Assembly: GCA_020152595.1 (NCBI GenBank)
Contig: JAIGNY010001194.1
Coordinates: forward strand, 670,001 to 734,000
Direction: 5' to 3'
Source: Chiridota heheva
Lineage: Eukaryota > Echinodermata > Holothuroidea > Apodida > Chiridotidae
Length of the DNA stretch: 64,000 nucleotides
Shown: positions 24,262 through 35,873 of the stretch, piece by piece
How positions within the stretch are numbered: position 1 is the first letter of the stretch
Layout of the letters: each line of letters starts with the position of its first letter
The notes under the pieces: generated by a model
The model's database searches: none
What the model was told of the DNA's origin: nothing
The model's input: the letters and a program-made list of their open reading frames with translations, nothing else
Program-made: the position numbers and the translations under genes

Positions 24262-24270
24262 AAGAATAAG

Positions 24271-24743
24271 AGGGGCTTGATTCGGTTTAAAGAATAAGCG
24301 AGGCTTGATTTGGTTTCAAGATAGTTCATTTTGCACAAAGGAAATATCCAAAGGTTTCTGATCATTTGTATTCTTTGGTTGTCAAAGAAATGAAGCATAA
24401 TATTGTTATAATTTGACATTTATGATTGGTAATTGTCAGCCTGAATGGTATTTGACATATTTACACAGGCAAATATCCCAAGAGTTTCACCGCTGTGTGT
24501 GCTTTTTTGAAATCCATGAAATTTCTTTCGAAGTTAATGTGTATTTAGAAGGTATCACAGCTGTTATTTATGGTATGAAAATATGTCATTTAAACAATGA
24601 AATACTGTATAATTAATTAGATATATAATGTATGGCAAGAAGTAGATAACTTTTTCTTTAAGTAAAAAACTTCATAGACTTACATGTACTTGACTCATAA
24701 CATCTATTTGTTATACTTGATTTGTTAGTACTGCATGCAGTAT
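24271..24743. repeat. GGGGCTTGAT-type short tandem repeat plus unrecognised sequence
   Basis: A unit of about 30 bp (AATAAG.GRGGCTTGATT.GGTTT.AAG) occurs at 24264-24325. A further copy lies upstream of the LINE at 23196-23229, so the LINE landed within this short tandem repeat. The rest of the interval is featureless. Confidence 0.65.
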
Positions 24744-26136
24744 AAAGGATTAGTTCAGTGGTCAAGCATGTTCATCTTATATGAAAGAGGACTTCAATAG
24801 AAACAAAATGGTTAAAAAAGCATTCAAAAATCTTAAACCATTAAGGAGATATTCAAGTTTAAAGTTTGGTATCATTTGATTAGAAACGACTGAAATCAGA
24901 CTAGTTGTGACGTCACAGCCCCAGCAGATTCCTCAAAGTCTTTATGTATTTTAAAGAAAGTTTATTTAATTTTTTTCACTATTTAAATTATTTTTATTTA
25001 AACTTTCTTCAGGTGGTATATTATAAATACCCTTCATCGATTCGGTTTCATTACTTTTTTGACTCATTCCATGGTTGATAAGCCACAAAATTGCAGGACA
25101 AATTATGATAGAATACATCAAGACTTTGAGGAATCTGAGGCTATGACATCTTCTCTGACTCTAAATCTGTCCTCACTGGCATCCTCAACATGCTCTGGCT
25201 TAACCCTCTCATTCTACAAATCCTCAACAAACTCCACACTCTCTCCTCCTTAGGAAAGAATATCTTTTTCTGGATTCCCAGCCATGTCGGCATCCTTGGC
25301 AACAAGAGAGCCAACAGAGCCACTAATAAAGCTCTGTCAAACATCGCCTCTCCTTTTCCTATTCCAGACTCAGACCTCCGTCTCTCCATCTCCAACTACA
25401 TAAAAAAAACCTGGCAAAACTCCTGGAATCACGAAACTAGTAACAAACTCCACACCATCAAACCCAAAGTCGGGACCAACACCCCTCTGCACAGTCACAA
25501 CCGCAGGGAAGACATCGTTGTCATCCGCCTCGGCCACTTCTCTCTCACTCACTCCCATCTCTTATCCTGCTTTGCTTACCCCTCTCTGCCCCACTTGTAA
25601 CACCGATCTCTCCATCAAGCATGTCTTCGTAACCTGTCCCCTATACCAGAACTTCAGATCTTTTCTCCCTATCCTCAATCTCGGACCTTTTGGAAGACAA
25701 TTCTTCCTCACAACATCATCAACTTCCTCTGCAACAACAACCACTTCCACCACATTTAACTCCCCCCTCCCCTCCCTTTCTACACCTAACTTTACATACC
25801 CCTTTCTTTTCACCAAAAGTTTTTTGTTGTTCTGCTTTTCCCCCTTTTCTTCCTTACAAACCTTTTATCTCCTCACTATCCTAACTCTTACACCATATTT
25901 TATAAACACCCTCTTGGCACATTTGACTCTGACTGTCGCGGTGCCGTTAAACATCAACAAACCAAACCATGACATCACAACTAGTCTGATTTCAGTCGTT
26001 TCTATACAAAACCAAACTTTAAACCTGAATATCTCCTCAACAGAATAAGATTTGTAATGCTTTCTGCTCTATTTTGTTTCTTTTGAAGTCCTCTTTTATG
26101 TAAGATAGAATTGCATGACCCCTGAACTAATCCTTT
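24744..26136. mobile_element. MITE family A, complete, split by a LINE
   Basis: Left arm begins AAAGGATTAGTTCAGTGG at 24744 and the right end GAACTAATCCTTT is at 26136; TATA and TTAAAG lie outside. Apart from the LINE at 25151-25968 the parts add up to the usual length of about 570 bp. The left inner block has an intact TGACGTCA (24908-24915), where most other copies show TGATGTCA or TGACATCA. Confidence 0.9.
25151..25968 (+). mobile_element. I-like LINE, 5'-truncated insertion
   Basis: Translation starts within RNase H (FSDSKSVLTGILNMLW) and continues FFWIPSHVGILGNKRANRAT, an ISNYIKKTWQNSWNHETSNK stretch, and, after a frame change near 25520, a knuckle C-P-T-C-x7-H-V-F-V-T-C. The 3' end is GTTAAACATCAACAAACCAA. 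ATGACATC flanks it on both sides (25143-25150, 25969-25976), matching the MITE A target. The copy is closely similar to the 3' part of 45055-47768. It has frameshifts and is not functional. Confidence 0.92.
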
Positions 26137-26817
26137 AAAGAAGAATTTCTAAGACAAAAAAATGGGAATATTTGTATTTGTCTAATTTCAAAATTCAAAT
26201 TTGTCTCATTATTCTTTGAAGTTGAAAGATTCAGTTACAAGGAAATGCTTTGCTCTATTCTAAATATCAAGTGGCTTAAAATATGGTGAGATCCATTAGC
26301 CAAAAGAGCATTTAGAAATTATGTAGTCACTAGTTTGTCAGGTTGGATAAGATCACAAAGTTCACACTGTTATGATACCCTTATCACAAACTTTAATAGA
26401 CTCAAATTCAACTTTTCCTTGAAATTATACATTTTGTGGAAAATTCATGGTCTGTGATGGATGTACTGTGTAGGTCTGTGATGGATGAACTGTAGCTCTC
26501 TGGAATTTTTCCTGCTGGGCCCCAGGGTTGTATACTATCGCATATGCCTTTATATGAGGGTTTATCTTTACTTGGGGATCTTTGAATGTGACACATGTTT
26601 GAACATTCTCGCCAGGATACCAACACATGAGAAGAAATCATGTGAAAAATAAGATATTTTGACATCAAAAAACTTGCTTCTTGCAATCATGTAACTGTTG
26701 CACAATTATGATAACGAAACGTCCTGCTGACAGCCGAGTGTGGATTTTAGTTTTTGCTCTTTCAGCAAAGATAAATGGATCATGGGTTAAATATCTAGAC
26801 CATTTCAAATCCCATTT
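26137..26817. other. No recognised gene
   Basis: AT-rich, with a 27-bp near-duplicate TCTGTGATGGATGAACTGTA-like unit at 26451-26498. Overlapping antisense frames at 26408-26686 show no motif. Confidence 0.45.
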
Positions 26818-26828
26818 CAAATCCGATT

Positions 26829-27099
26829 GTCTACTAACTGTGGTGTAGCGGTTATCATACATGTCTACAGACCACGAGGCCCTGGGTTCAACCCTGGGTT
26901 GGGTAGATACGCCAGTGCACCACAACTGGCTATCAAAGGCCGTGGACATTAACTTGGTTGTCGATGTTATGTCTATCCGTACGTCGTACCTGTGTTTTCG
27001 TTAGGGTCGTATTAAGCAATTTGTGATAGCATTGGTACTATCATAACCGAATACGCAGGCGACGACCCCGTCATTGATTGTGTGTTCACTCGTCGTCTC
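26829..27099 (+). mobile_element. tRNA-derived SINE, complete, with target duplication
   Basis: Head TGGTGTAGCGGTTATCATAC (A box), CTGGGTTCAACCCTGG (B box), body with CATAACCGAATACGCAGGCG, and a 3' end GTGTTCACTCGTCGTCTC. The 11-mer CAAATCCGATT flanks it exactly (26818-26828, 27100-27110), which defines a 271-bp insertion. The family ends in a short TCG-rich tract rather than poly(A). Confidence 0.92.
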
Positions 27100-27110
27100 C
27101 AAATCCGATT

Positions 27111-28399
27111 CAGCAATTTTCAATAATTTAAATAATGTCAAATTTTTAATGATACACCAATCATATACTAGGGGAATCTTATAGACCAATCAAATACTGC
27201 AAGATTTACGTAGGATATGAGGTCAACCGTAAAAAAAATTGCTTTTAATTGCTTTTTAATACATGAAGGGTTACAACTTTTCCTTTAGCAACTGTAGTGG
27301 ATTGGTTGGGTAGCAAAGGGAAAATTCTTCGAGCAGTTGATTTGTTGAAGTACTGAAGAAATCACGTTTGTCTAAATTTCATTTGAAATGATTTATTGCG
27401 TTAGGTGTAAAAAACAACAACATTGAATTGCATTAATGAATAAAATGATAAAACATTGAATGAGAGAATTTTCAGTCAACATTTTTGTGAAAAAATTGTG
27501 CTGCAGATTTCATTCCATGCATTAGCCATCAGTCTTGATGACAATGTCAAAAATGTTCACCACATTTGTACTGTGGATCTAATTATGTGAAAAATTGTAA
27601 TCTTTATCGAATTTATGTTGTGGTTGTGCAGATTTTGAATCAAATCTCAGAGAATTTTCCTTTACTTAATCAGATTGTGTTTTTAACCTGACCTACATTT
27701 GGTTTTGTGCTTGAAGTTATAATATGACAGTCATAAACATGCATATAAACACCTTCCTCTGAGGTGTTGTGTTTAAGATCGTAAAAAAAATTGCTCTACT
27801 CCAAGACTTCACAATAAAATTAATTGTTTGCATTTCCATTTTCTCTACGGAATTGATTTAGGAAAATAGGAAGTATTTTTTTCCATTGAGGGCTGTAAAG
27901 AGTAGTGTTGTGCAAAATTATTTAATGTTTTTTTGTGAAGAAGAAACTCCTGTAATAAATTATCATCTTAGTGAATTTATTGGATAAATGGATGTAAATG
28001 ACACTTTTTTCATTAGACTGATGTGAAAGGATATTCATTGTAAAAAAAAAATATAAAAAAAATCTGATTTCCTCAGTGAAATTTGTGTCTTGGGAGAGTA
28101 GGGTTCACTGTTTTTCCTCAAAGTTTTATACAAATTTAAGAATGCGAATAGAAGATATATTTGAGGTACACCCTTTGCACACTTGAGACAGGTGGTATGA
28201 GATTTGAATTAATGCAGTAAAAAAGTTACAGAAAGGTTTCTCACCTCACCATAAAAGATTTGTTAAAACTTTTTTTTTTAAAGTCTGTCATTGTTCTTGA
28301 CCGTGTGCCGGCGTTGAGGGTGGAATCTCAATGTACAGAAGCTAGTTGATTTGCACACAACACAAGAAAGATGGACCATGATTATAAATCTTTGGTGTT
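27111..28399. other. No recognised feature
   Basis: Strongly AT-rich sequence with several A and T runs. No gene or repeat is identified. Confidence 0.45.
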
Positions 28400-28566
28400 A
28401 AAGGCCAGTTATCGCCTCTATTACGCGGAAGTAAATAGATTTCAGTTCGTGTGTTTTGATTGGTCACAACGCAATGGCACAATGTGCACTTCTATTAATA
28501 GGCCAATCAGTATCGTTTTGGAATCAAATGTACGCCACCACATTTTAATCATGATAGATGGCCTTT
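28400..28566. mobile_element. MITE family C, complete
   Basis: About 167 bp from AAAGGCCAGTTATC to GATAGATGGCCTTT, flanked by TTA and AAA. The imperfect inverted ends and the central GTGTTTTGATTGGTCACAAC recur in inverse orientation at 41309-41497. The 65-codon frame over it is incidental. Confidence 0.8.
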
Positions 28567-28729
28567 AAAGTTGGAAATGTGATTGAGAGGATGTGCCTGT
28601 ATTAATCAATTCCAGTAGTGTGGTATGAAAAATTGTTCTGGTGATCTTGAGTTTTTCTGTTTGTAAATTTGAAGAAAGAAAACATTTTGTGAGACAATAA
28701 AAAATCGTAATATTAAATTTGATTTTTTT

Positions 28730-28945
28730 TTTTAACTTACCTTCCTATCCTTCTTTCCTTTTTATTACCTTTATTTGCACCTTTATTTGATATATTTTTT
28801 TCTTTCCTTCCTATCCCTTCTTCCTTTTCCTACCCCTGTCCCGCTCCCATCCATCTTCGTCTTAACTCTTGCACCTTAACGCCCTCTTGGCACGTTTGAC
28901 TGTCCCAGTGCCGTTAAACATCAACAAACCAAACCAACCAAACTG
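28730..28945 (+). mobile_element. I-like LINE 3' terminal fragment
   Basis: A pyrimidine-rich segment followed by GCCCTCTTGGCACGTTTGAC and CCGTTAAACATCAACAAACC matches the last part of the LINEs at 25151 and 45055. The tail has an extra AACCAAACCAACC. Only untranslated 3' sequence remains; the 5' boundary is approximate. Confidence 0.8.
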
Positions 28946-29029
28946 TTCTATTTGATTTAAAGCATTCATGCAAGAGTTCGTTCTGATTTTGCACTTTATT
29001 TTCCTATAAAAGCATATTAAACCGTTGTT

Positions 29030-29596
29030 GTTCCTATGAATGTTTTTTGTAATCTTTAATAAGAAAGAGAACATTTTTAGAAGCAATTTAGTACAAAAAT
29101 TATGTTAATATGTTGTTCCTACCAAAAGATATTCAAATTTTAAAGTTTACAAAAAATGGCAATAAACAATAGGAAAAGGCTCAGTATGACATCACAGCAA
29201 CATATTCTCCCACAAAGTTGATATATTTCATTAAAATCTATCATCCTTTTTTTTATCAGTAAAACCTGCTAGAAAAATAAATTGATGAAAGTTAGGTATT
29301 CATATACATTGCCAAATAATACCTTCAATAACTTTTGGAAAATTGTTTCTATTCATACGGAAACAACCAAATAACGTTCAAAGAAATACATAAACATTTG
29401 CAATGGAATTGCCTCTATGACATCAAACACGAACTCATCATACTGTACAAAAACTTTGAAATGCAATTGGGAAATCTTTAAAAATCCATATCTCTTGAAT
29501 GGGATATGATATCAACCTGATTTTTGTACCAAATTGGCTCTAAAAGTATGCTCTTTCAAATGAAATTTTACAAAAGAGCATGGGAATATTCCTGTA
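29030..29596 (-). mobile_element. MITE family B copy
   Basis: It parallels the copy at 58105-58644 in the same orientation: AGGAAAAGGCTCAGTATGAC, the ACATTCTCCCACAAAGTT-like block, TGATGAAAGTTAGGTATTCA, CTTTTGGAAAATTGTTTCTA, and a CATGGGAATATTCC right end. The left terminus is mutated (TTCCTATGAATG) and is placed approximately. Confidence 0.85.
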
Positions 29597-29756
29597 ACAT
29601 TCATACCCCATCATTAGTAATACATTGGCAGTTTAGTTATACTTTGTTCTTGATACCATTGTGAATTAATTGACATGCAGTATGCATTATATGATGTCAG
29701 TTTAATATTCAAATCAACTCCCTGTTCAAATACAGTGAATGATTATGATACAACAG

Positions 29757-30036
29757 TCTACCCACTGTGGTGTAGCGGTTATCATACATGTCTACAGACC
29801 ACGAGTCCCTGGGTTCAAGCCTGGGTTGGGTAGACAGGCCAGTGCACCACAACTGGTTATCAAAGGCCATGGACATTGACTTTGTTGTCTATGTCATGTC
29901 TGTCCATACGTCGTCGTCGTACCTGTGTTCTCGTCCGGGTCGTATTAAGCATTTCGTGATAGCATTGTTACTATCATAACCGAATACGCAGGCGATGACC
30001 CTGTCATTGTAATTGTGTGTTCACTCGTCGTCGTCG
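29757..30036 (+). mobile_element. tRNA-derived SINE, complete, with target duplication
   Basis: The best full-length copy of the family, 280 bp. Head TGGTGTAGCGGTTATCATAC, B box CTGGGTTCAAGCCTGG, body to CATAACCGAATACGCAGGCG, and end TCACTCGTCGTCGTCG. TGATACAACAG flanks both sides exactly (29746-29756, 30037-30047). Two GTCGTCGTC-type runs, one mid-body (29910-29918) and one at the 3' end, vary between copies. Confidence 0.93.
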
Positions 30037-30047
30037 TGATACAACAG

Positions 30048-30885
30048 AGACGCTTCTTAAATATGAAGTAGGATTTTGAATTTGAAGTTCGGAAAACATT
30101 CAAACATACAAATCCCCTCGCAGGCTTTGCTGCCATATACAAATTGTTTTTGCCAGTTTGGAAGGAAGATATACCCTTTTCATAAGGTATAAGGTTTGGT
30201 TCCTTGTTGATGCAGAGTAACTACACCCCTGAGTGTAATTTATTGTATGAGCACAATCTCTCTACGACAACTTCTCTGTTTTATATCAAAACTTTATTCA
30301 CCTGTCTATTTGGGACTGAAAATTGCTTAATAGGAGAATCATTTATCATCAATTTGGCACAGTTTCTGAAAGGAAGTTCCTGCTTAGTGTGCATGTACAG
30401 TAGCAAGAAACAATCTCTAGAGAACATTTTACCTTATGCCAACTGATTTATCATCACTGAGACAGTTTTATTTTGATAAATTGGCCACAGTCATGGTGTT
30501 AATTGCTCCATCATCTTGTATATTGCATTTCATCTCTGGAAAAAAGTGAAATTTTTTACAGAGCTTGTAATAAATCTATTTCAAACTTTTGTCGAATTCT
30601 CAGTCTGCTGCTTACATGATCGTGACATCGTGGCTGTAGCGCAAGGTTTTTGTTTCAAACAAAAAGGTGCGATGTTTTTTTAGCCATTAAGTTTTGGGTT
30701 GGAGAATTTGAACAGGTCCTGGTGACATGAAGGCTTTTAGTTAAAAAAAATGCTTTGCTTTAGAAAAGAATTGTCTTTCTTTGTGTGTTGTTCATTTTGT
30801 AAGTAGTGGAATTTTAGAAATGCTAGAAAGGTACTTTATTAAAGTGGACTATCATTCCGTTTTATTGGTTGCGATGCTATCAGCA
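30048..30885. other. No recognised feature
   Basis: No gene signals. An 80-codon frame at 30204-30446 shows no known motif. Confidence 0.45.
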
Positions 30886-31795
30886 TCAGGGACCATCCGG
30901 TCCACTTGTCGTGCATGTGTATGTATGTTGGTATGTATGTGTGTGTATGTGTTACACCTAGCTTCTCAAGAATGGTACATTGGATTCATGTCATAAGTGA
31001 TACACAGATAACCCATTGTCCATTTGTGTGCCCTATTGTTTTTGGTGGTGATGTCATGCATATTACTAAGTGGGGGGAGGGGGTGGCTTAATATAGACAA
31101 ATCTTGAAAAAGTGATAGATTTATACTATAGCAACCATATGTCTGTTAACATCATACTTGCATGTTATTTGTCAGTTGTGTACATGCTTATGTTGACAAC
31201 AGGTTCTATCACTAATGTGTATGCCTTAATGTGAAAATGCTTAAAAAAACTTGGAAACACATCGCACACATATCATATGTTGTACACAGACGAGTTGGTC
31301 CGTACAGTATGGGACCTGTTGTGTTGGTAGTGATGTCATGTAGGTGTGGCATTATGTAAAATTCTTCTTACTGCTTTCCTGACTGTGGAGTTTAAGGCTT
31401 CGTTAAGTAGCTTCTTCTATTTCTTTCTGTCTCTTGCACATGCTGTTTCTTCCCTCCAACTGTTCCATCCAAGCTATTTTCTTTCTTTCTCCGTTGTCCT
31501 TCTCCAGCTTACTTTGGGCTGCCCTCTTTTCCTACTTCCTTCTGGTGCCCAGGATCTCAGCGTGAAATTCTAATTCAAAATTCTTCAAACTGTGATAAAT
31601 GTGCAAACGTATGCATGCCTTACATCATACTTGTAATGTTGTCAAGTTCACTTTATTGATATGCATGGCAGGCATGGCTTATGAATATATGTTATTTAGC
31701 ATATTTCATATTGCCAGTTAGTATAAAACTTGAAAATCAACCAACAATGAAAGGATGCATCAGAACCACTAAACATTTTAGTTTTCTGGTAGAAT
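30886..31795 (+). mobile_element. Element family F: internal degenerate repeats and hairpin ends
   Basis: The 5' end GCATCAGGGACCATCCGGTC contains a GGACC-ATCC-GGTCC hairpin. The 3' end GCATCAGAACCACTAAACAT also carries a weak hairpin. Inside are degenerate repeats of ACACAGATAACCCATTGTCC and TGATATGCATGGCAGGCATG-like motifs that are also seen at 60489-61572. An RTE-like fragment (31367-31576) is inserted in it. The class is not known to me; a Helitron-like or other non-autonomous DNA element with tandem core repeats is possible. Confidence 0.6.
31367..31576 (-). mobile_element. RTE-like LINE 3' end fragment
   Basis: Minus-strand frames give RKRGQPKVSWRRTTEKERK, then, after a frame change, IAWMEQLEGRNSMCKRQKEI. 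This resembles the C-terminal end of RTE-type ORF2, where R-G-x-P-x-x-x-W-R-R-T and a D-R-x-x-W block are typical. AAAATTCTT is repeated on both sides (31358-31366, 31577-31585), as expected for target-primed insertion. Only about 200 bp of 3' sequence was copied. Confidence 0.75.
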
Positions 31796-31799
31796 GCTG

Positions 31800-32195
31800 T
31801 GATACATCCCACCCGACTCAATTTAGTAGTAGTTTCTTTCTGAACTGTTAAATGGGAAAGTTCTTTGCTATCACATTGCTAGAAGTTCTAAAATATCACT
31901 CGTCTCAATCCCCAAAGAAGTTTGTAATTTAGCCTGCTCAAGTATTTATATAATTGGGTATGGTCATAGTAGGGTTGGCAACTCCCTGGTCACATACTCC
32001 CTGTCAAATGGAAGAAAAATACTTCATTTCAATCAGAATAATCTAAAAATTATAAAGATCAATTTGAAAATACTATTAATTCTGTTTTGTTAGCTAGCCA
32101 ATCTAATTCTTTGCACCTGTCTTAGTTGAGCCACTCATTGTTAAATTAATCCACAGGAAAAGGGAATACAAAGTTTTTTGTACCTACATGTTCCT
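31800..32195. other. No recognised feature
   Basis: AT-rich sequence between element F and a tandem duplication. Nothing identified. Confidence 0.45.
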
Positions 32196-32199
32196 ATCC

Positions 32200-32660
32200 A
32201 AGATTTTGGGAAACTGAAACTTGCATTTATTTGGGTCCATGTATTTTTTTTGGGGAAAAATATGTCTTGTATTGTGTAGTGTTAAGATTAATTCAAAGGT
32301 TACTACCTGAGGTCTGTGGAGGTGTTGGTAAAGTGCTAAACCACGTCAACAGTGACACATCTAATTGTTACGCCCTTACATGTATCTCCAGGTGAGAAAT
32401 ATACAAAGGGTGGGTATTCATTTCCTTACCTACCCAAGATTTTGGGAAACTGAAGCTTGCATTTATTTGGGTCCATGTATTTTCTTTGGGGAAGATATAT
32501 GTCTGTTATTGTGTAGTGTTAGAATTGATTTAAAGATTACTTGAGGTCTGTGGAGGTGTTGGTTATGTGCTAAACCACATCAACAGTGACACATAGCATT
32601 ATTATGCTTTTATCTCCAGGTGAGAAATATACAAAGGGTGGGTATTCATTTCCTAGAGAT
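32200..32660 (+). repeat. Tandem duplication, approx. 230-bp unit x2
   Basis: Unit 1 (about 32200-32432) and unit 2 (about 32434-32660) share CAAGATTTTGGGAAACTGAA, GTCTGTGGAGGTGTTGG, TGCTAAACCAC.TCAACAGTG and GGTGAGAAATATACAAAGGG. Small indels separate them. There is no open frame through either unit. Confidence 0.9.
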
Positions 32661-32663
32661 CTG

Positions 32664-33125
32664 CGATTCTTAATAGGCTGCTCACGGGCCAAATTTTGCC
32701 CGCCAGACAATCCAATGTGGCCCGCGAACAATAGTCATTATACAATGCAATACAGTGCATTGCATGTAAAATCAATCCGAATGAGATCGGTAAATATTGC
32801 AAAATACTCGTTTATTTTGCTTTTTTCCTAGGCTGATCAGCTTAGTAAAACATTGCGGCTTATGAAATAAAATGTTATCTTTAGTCCGCTATAAATTGGG
32901 CTCGCGGCTTGTTAAAGGAAGGTGGATAAGAGAACCGTCGACATCTGGGGTACATCCTTTTAATCACGCACGCTCTCAACTTGTTTGTATTCAGGGATTG
33001 TTTTGACTGGTTTTGCTTGTCCCATGACACTGGTTTTGCCACACGATTGGTCCATGGCCTGAAGCTGTTGGGAAATGATTGCCCTTGGACAAATTTAATT
33101 AAGAAAGAACCCTTGCTGTAGAAAA
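32664..33125 (+). mobile_element. Interspersed repeat G, copy 1 (possible hAT-like terminus)
   Basis: Paired with 35874-36325 in the same orientation. Shared blocks include the CACGGGCCAAATTTTGCCCG palindrome-like start, ACTCGTTTATTTTG, a GATAAGAGAACC.TCGACATC block and GCCTGAAGCTGTTG. Clustered GGGCC..GGCCC at one end resembles termini of some hAT elements, but no target duplication or second end was found, so the class is open. Confidence 0.6.
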
Positions 33126-35426
33126 TGTCAAAGTTTTTAGTAATTGATATCGTTTGTCAAATTTATTTGAAAATTTGATAATGCAATAAATATTGAATTG
33201 CCTACTTTGATTTGAATTGATAATATAGTTACAGAGAGCACGGGAAGCCATTTCTGCAGTATTATTCAATTTCTTTCGTGTTCCATTTTGTTTCCATTTT
33301 ACAAGCCATGTGAGCAGTGTTGAACAATATCTGCAGCTACACTGCTCCAGTAGTACTGTATGTTAGTTTTATTTTGGTTGAAATGCTCATAGAATTCCTA
33401 GAATTTTACACAAGTTCATAGCTTAATTGTGGTTTGACAAATATATTGTTTGTAACTGTTAACAGTTTCACAACCAGTCATAACACCACAGGTAATCACT
33501 GATCAAACATTTTGAATTACATGTTCAATTTTTCAAAGCCCTTTCTCCCTCTGCAACTCACACTTGATAAGCACTTCACTAAATTCAAATACCTACAGTG
33601 AAATAGTACAGGTATGAGACCTACACAGTATTTGTTTGGGGTATTACATAATACCTTTTTGTAAGCAGCTTTTCAAGAGATGCTGTTAGTATTGATTGTT
33701 GGGTTATTTTCTTTCTGATGTTGAATGGCCAGTGGCAATTGATTATATCACCCAAGGCTTTTAGCCTCAGGCCAATTGGGTCTTTATCCCTGATTTGAAA
33801 TGGGCAGTAACATTGTATGTTATAACTGGGTTTGGAAGCTAATTGAATCACAAGCAGACTTTATTGTGGTTTAGTATGATTCTTAAATTGTTGTTATTTT
33901 CAATTCATTTTTGGTATAAATGATGAATTTAATTACATTAACAACAAAAAATTTCTTTGCCATGTAGAAAGTAAATATAGAAAAAGTTCATAATGCTAAT
34001 ACAGTGTAAATAGTTTAAACCAGAATTATAAAAACACTTCAAACAGTCAGTATTTCCTGCTTTTATTTTGTTGCAAAGTTTGTCAGAAAAATGTTGGATA
34101 TTATTTCATTTTTCAAGAAGCTTTGAATAGTCACAAGGGTTATTGTAAAACAACCATGAAATATATTAGAAAAATCTCTTAGAGAGAGTTTTATTCCCAA
34201 AAATGAAATAGTGTCTTCTTTCATCACTCTCACTTATTTTTTCCTGTTTCTCTCCGTCATAATCATTGACATTTAACCTTAATGCAATACATCACATGGA
34301 GAATAGATTTTAAAAGAATATGCCTGATTGTGAATGTGATCTGCAAGTTGCCCTGAACTTTTGTTGATGTTTGAAAGGTCAAAGGTCTTTGCACACAGGT
34401 TAATAATTTGAAAGATATGTTGCAAGCAATCTCTCTCTTTGGACTGCTTTTTCAACAATTTGTAGGATCTCCTGAAGCAGCTGTTCATTGTAGAGAGATA
34501 TAGTTGTTAGGTCTGGAAACTTACTTGCTTTGTACCCTACAGGTAGCACAGAACTATTTATTTGCCTCATTGAAGCCTATGATGAAAGAGTCAAGTTCGG
34601 GGTCCTTTTTCTACTAGAATTTTAAAGATTTGGGATATTTTTTGATGTATTCCAAAAAGTACCATCTAATATCTATCGGATGAGGAAACTTTTAATAGTG
34701 GTCACCAGAGGTTTTGACCTCTTTTTCAGGCTGAAGTGAAGAGGTGTTATACACCATCACAAATCACTCAAACCTTGGTGTGGGTCCATGGTAAAATAGT
34801 TCCCCATTAAACTTTTACTGAAACAAAGCTTGTCAAGTTTGGATATGCATAGTCAAGTCCTATCCTTTCTCTACCATTCCTGAAATTTTCAACTTCTTAG
34901 CTTCCTGTCCCACCTCTCGAAAATATTTTTATTAGCTTTTTCTCTGAGGTTCTCATTTTTGGATGGCAGAGTGGTACCTTATTAGTTCCGTGCTACCATT
35001 ACAAAGTCTTTTACCGTTATCAGATCTGGTTTGTGCAACATACATAGTGTATATTTTGTACTTAAAACTTATATAGGATACTTCTTTGTGAAATAGATGT
35101 ACTGTAAAAAGCTGGTAAAATCTTGGTTTAGTGGTTCATCTTTGGCAAGATGTGTTTCTTGTAATACAACTTTATTCCGTTACTAAAATAAGTGAAAAAT
35201 GTTTAGAGTTTTTGATGATTTTGTACATTTGGTTTAAAGAGTTTTTACAAATAAGAGTGAAATTTTTAGTGCAAGAATAAAAAAACTGAAATGAAAAAAA
35301 ATAATCTCAGAAATTCACTGTAAACTTACTTCAATAAACTATATATAGCAATTTACTACTAAGCCTATGATACAAGCTTTTTCTCTGTCTGCTGTCAAGA
35401 CTTACATCATGTGCTTATGTATTCTT
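33126..35426. other. No recognised gene
   Basis: About 2.3 kb of AT-rich sequence without an identifiable exon, repeat family or RNA gene. Confidence 0.45.
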
Positions 35427-35655
35427 TTAATCCTTACTCTACCAGGGCTTTGAAAAAATGCGAGCCCAATTTTATAATTTTTTCTATATGCATTTTTGAC
35501 AACCTTCATTTCATTTTCTTTCATTATAAGTTTGGTTGGAATGGAAGCTAATGAAAGCCAATTTAGGAAATTGGACAAAAATATGCAAAAGTATTTTTAG
35601 AAAAAGGTGGTTTGAAAACTGCGTTAATATTGCCGCATGGTAGAGTAAGGGTTAA
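35427..35655 (+). mobile_element. MITE family D, complete
   Basis: About 229 bp from TTAATCCTTACTCTACCA to TGGTAGAGTAAGGGTTAA, an inverted repeat of about 18 bp with one mismatch. The core contains GGAATGGAAGCTAATGAAAG and TTGGACAAAAATATGC, shared in inverse orientation with 10305-10537. Terminal TTAA on both sides may be a TTAA target duplication. Confidence 0.85.
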
Positions 35656-35873
35656 TATGTATCATAGCAAATTTGAGATAAAAAGGTTAAAAAAAAATCA
35701 CTTTTAATTAGTTATTTTGAGACAAAATGGCTGTAATGAGGGCACAGTAATTTTCACTGGCAGAATTGACTCTACTTGTAAAGCCTCAGCATTAAGTATT
35801 TTTGCAACTTTACAAAAGAACAGATTGGACAGGTGCAGTAATGTGATATTCCTCCTGAAATTTATGGTGGAGA

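Noticed and set aside
23432-25816. Minus-strand basic frames at 23.4-25.8 kb
   Set aside because: Antisense shadows of pyrimidine-rich I-like LINE fragments.
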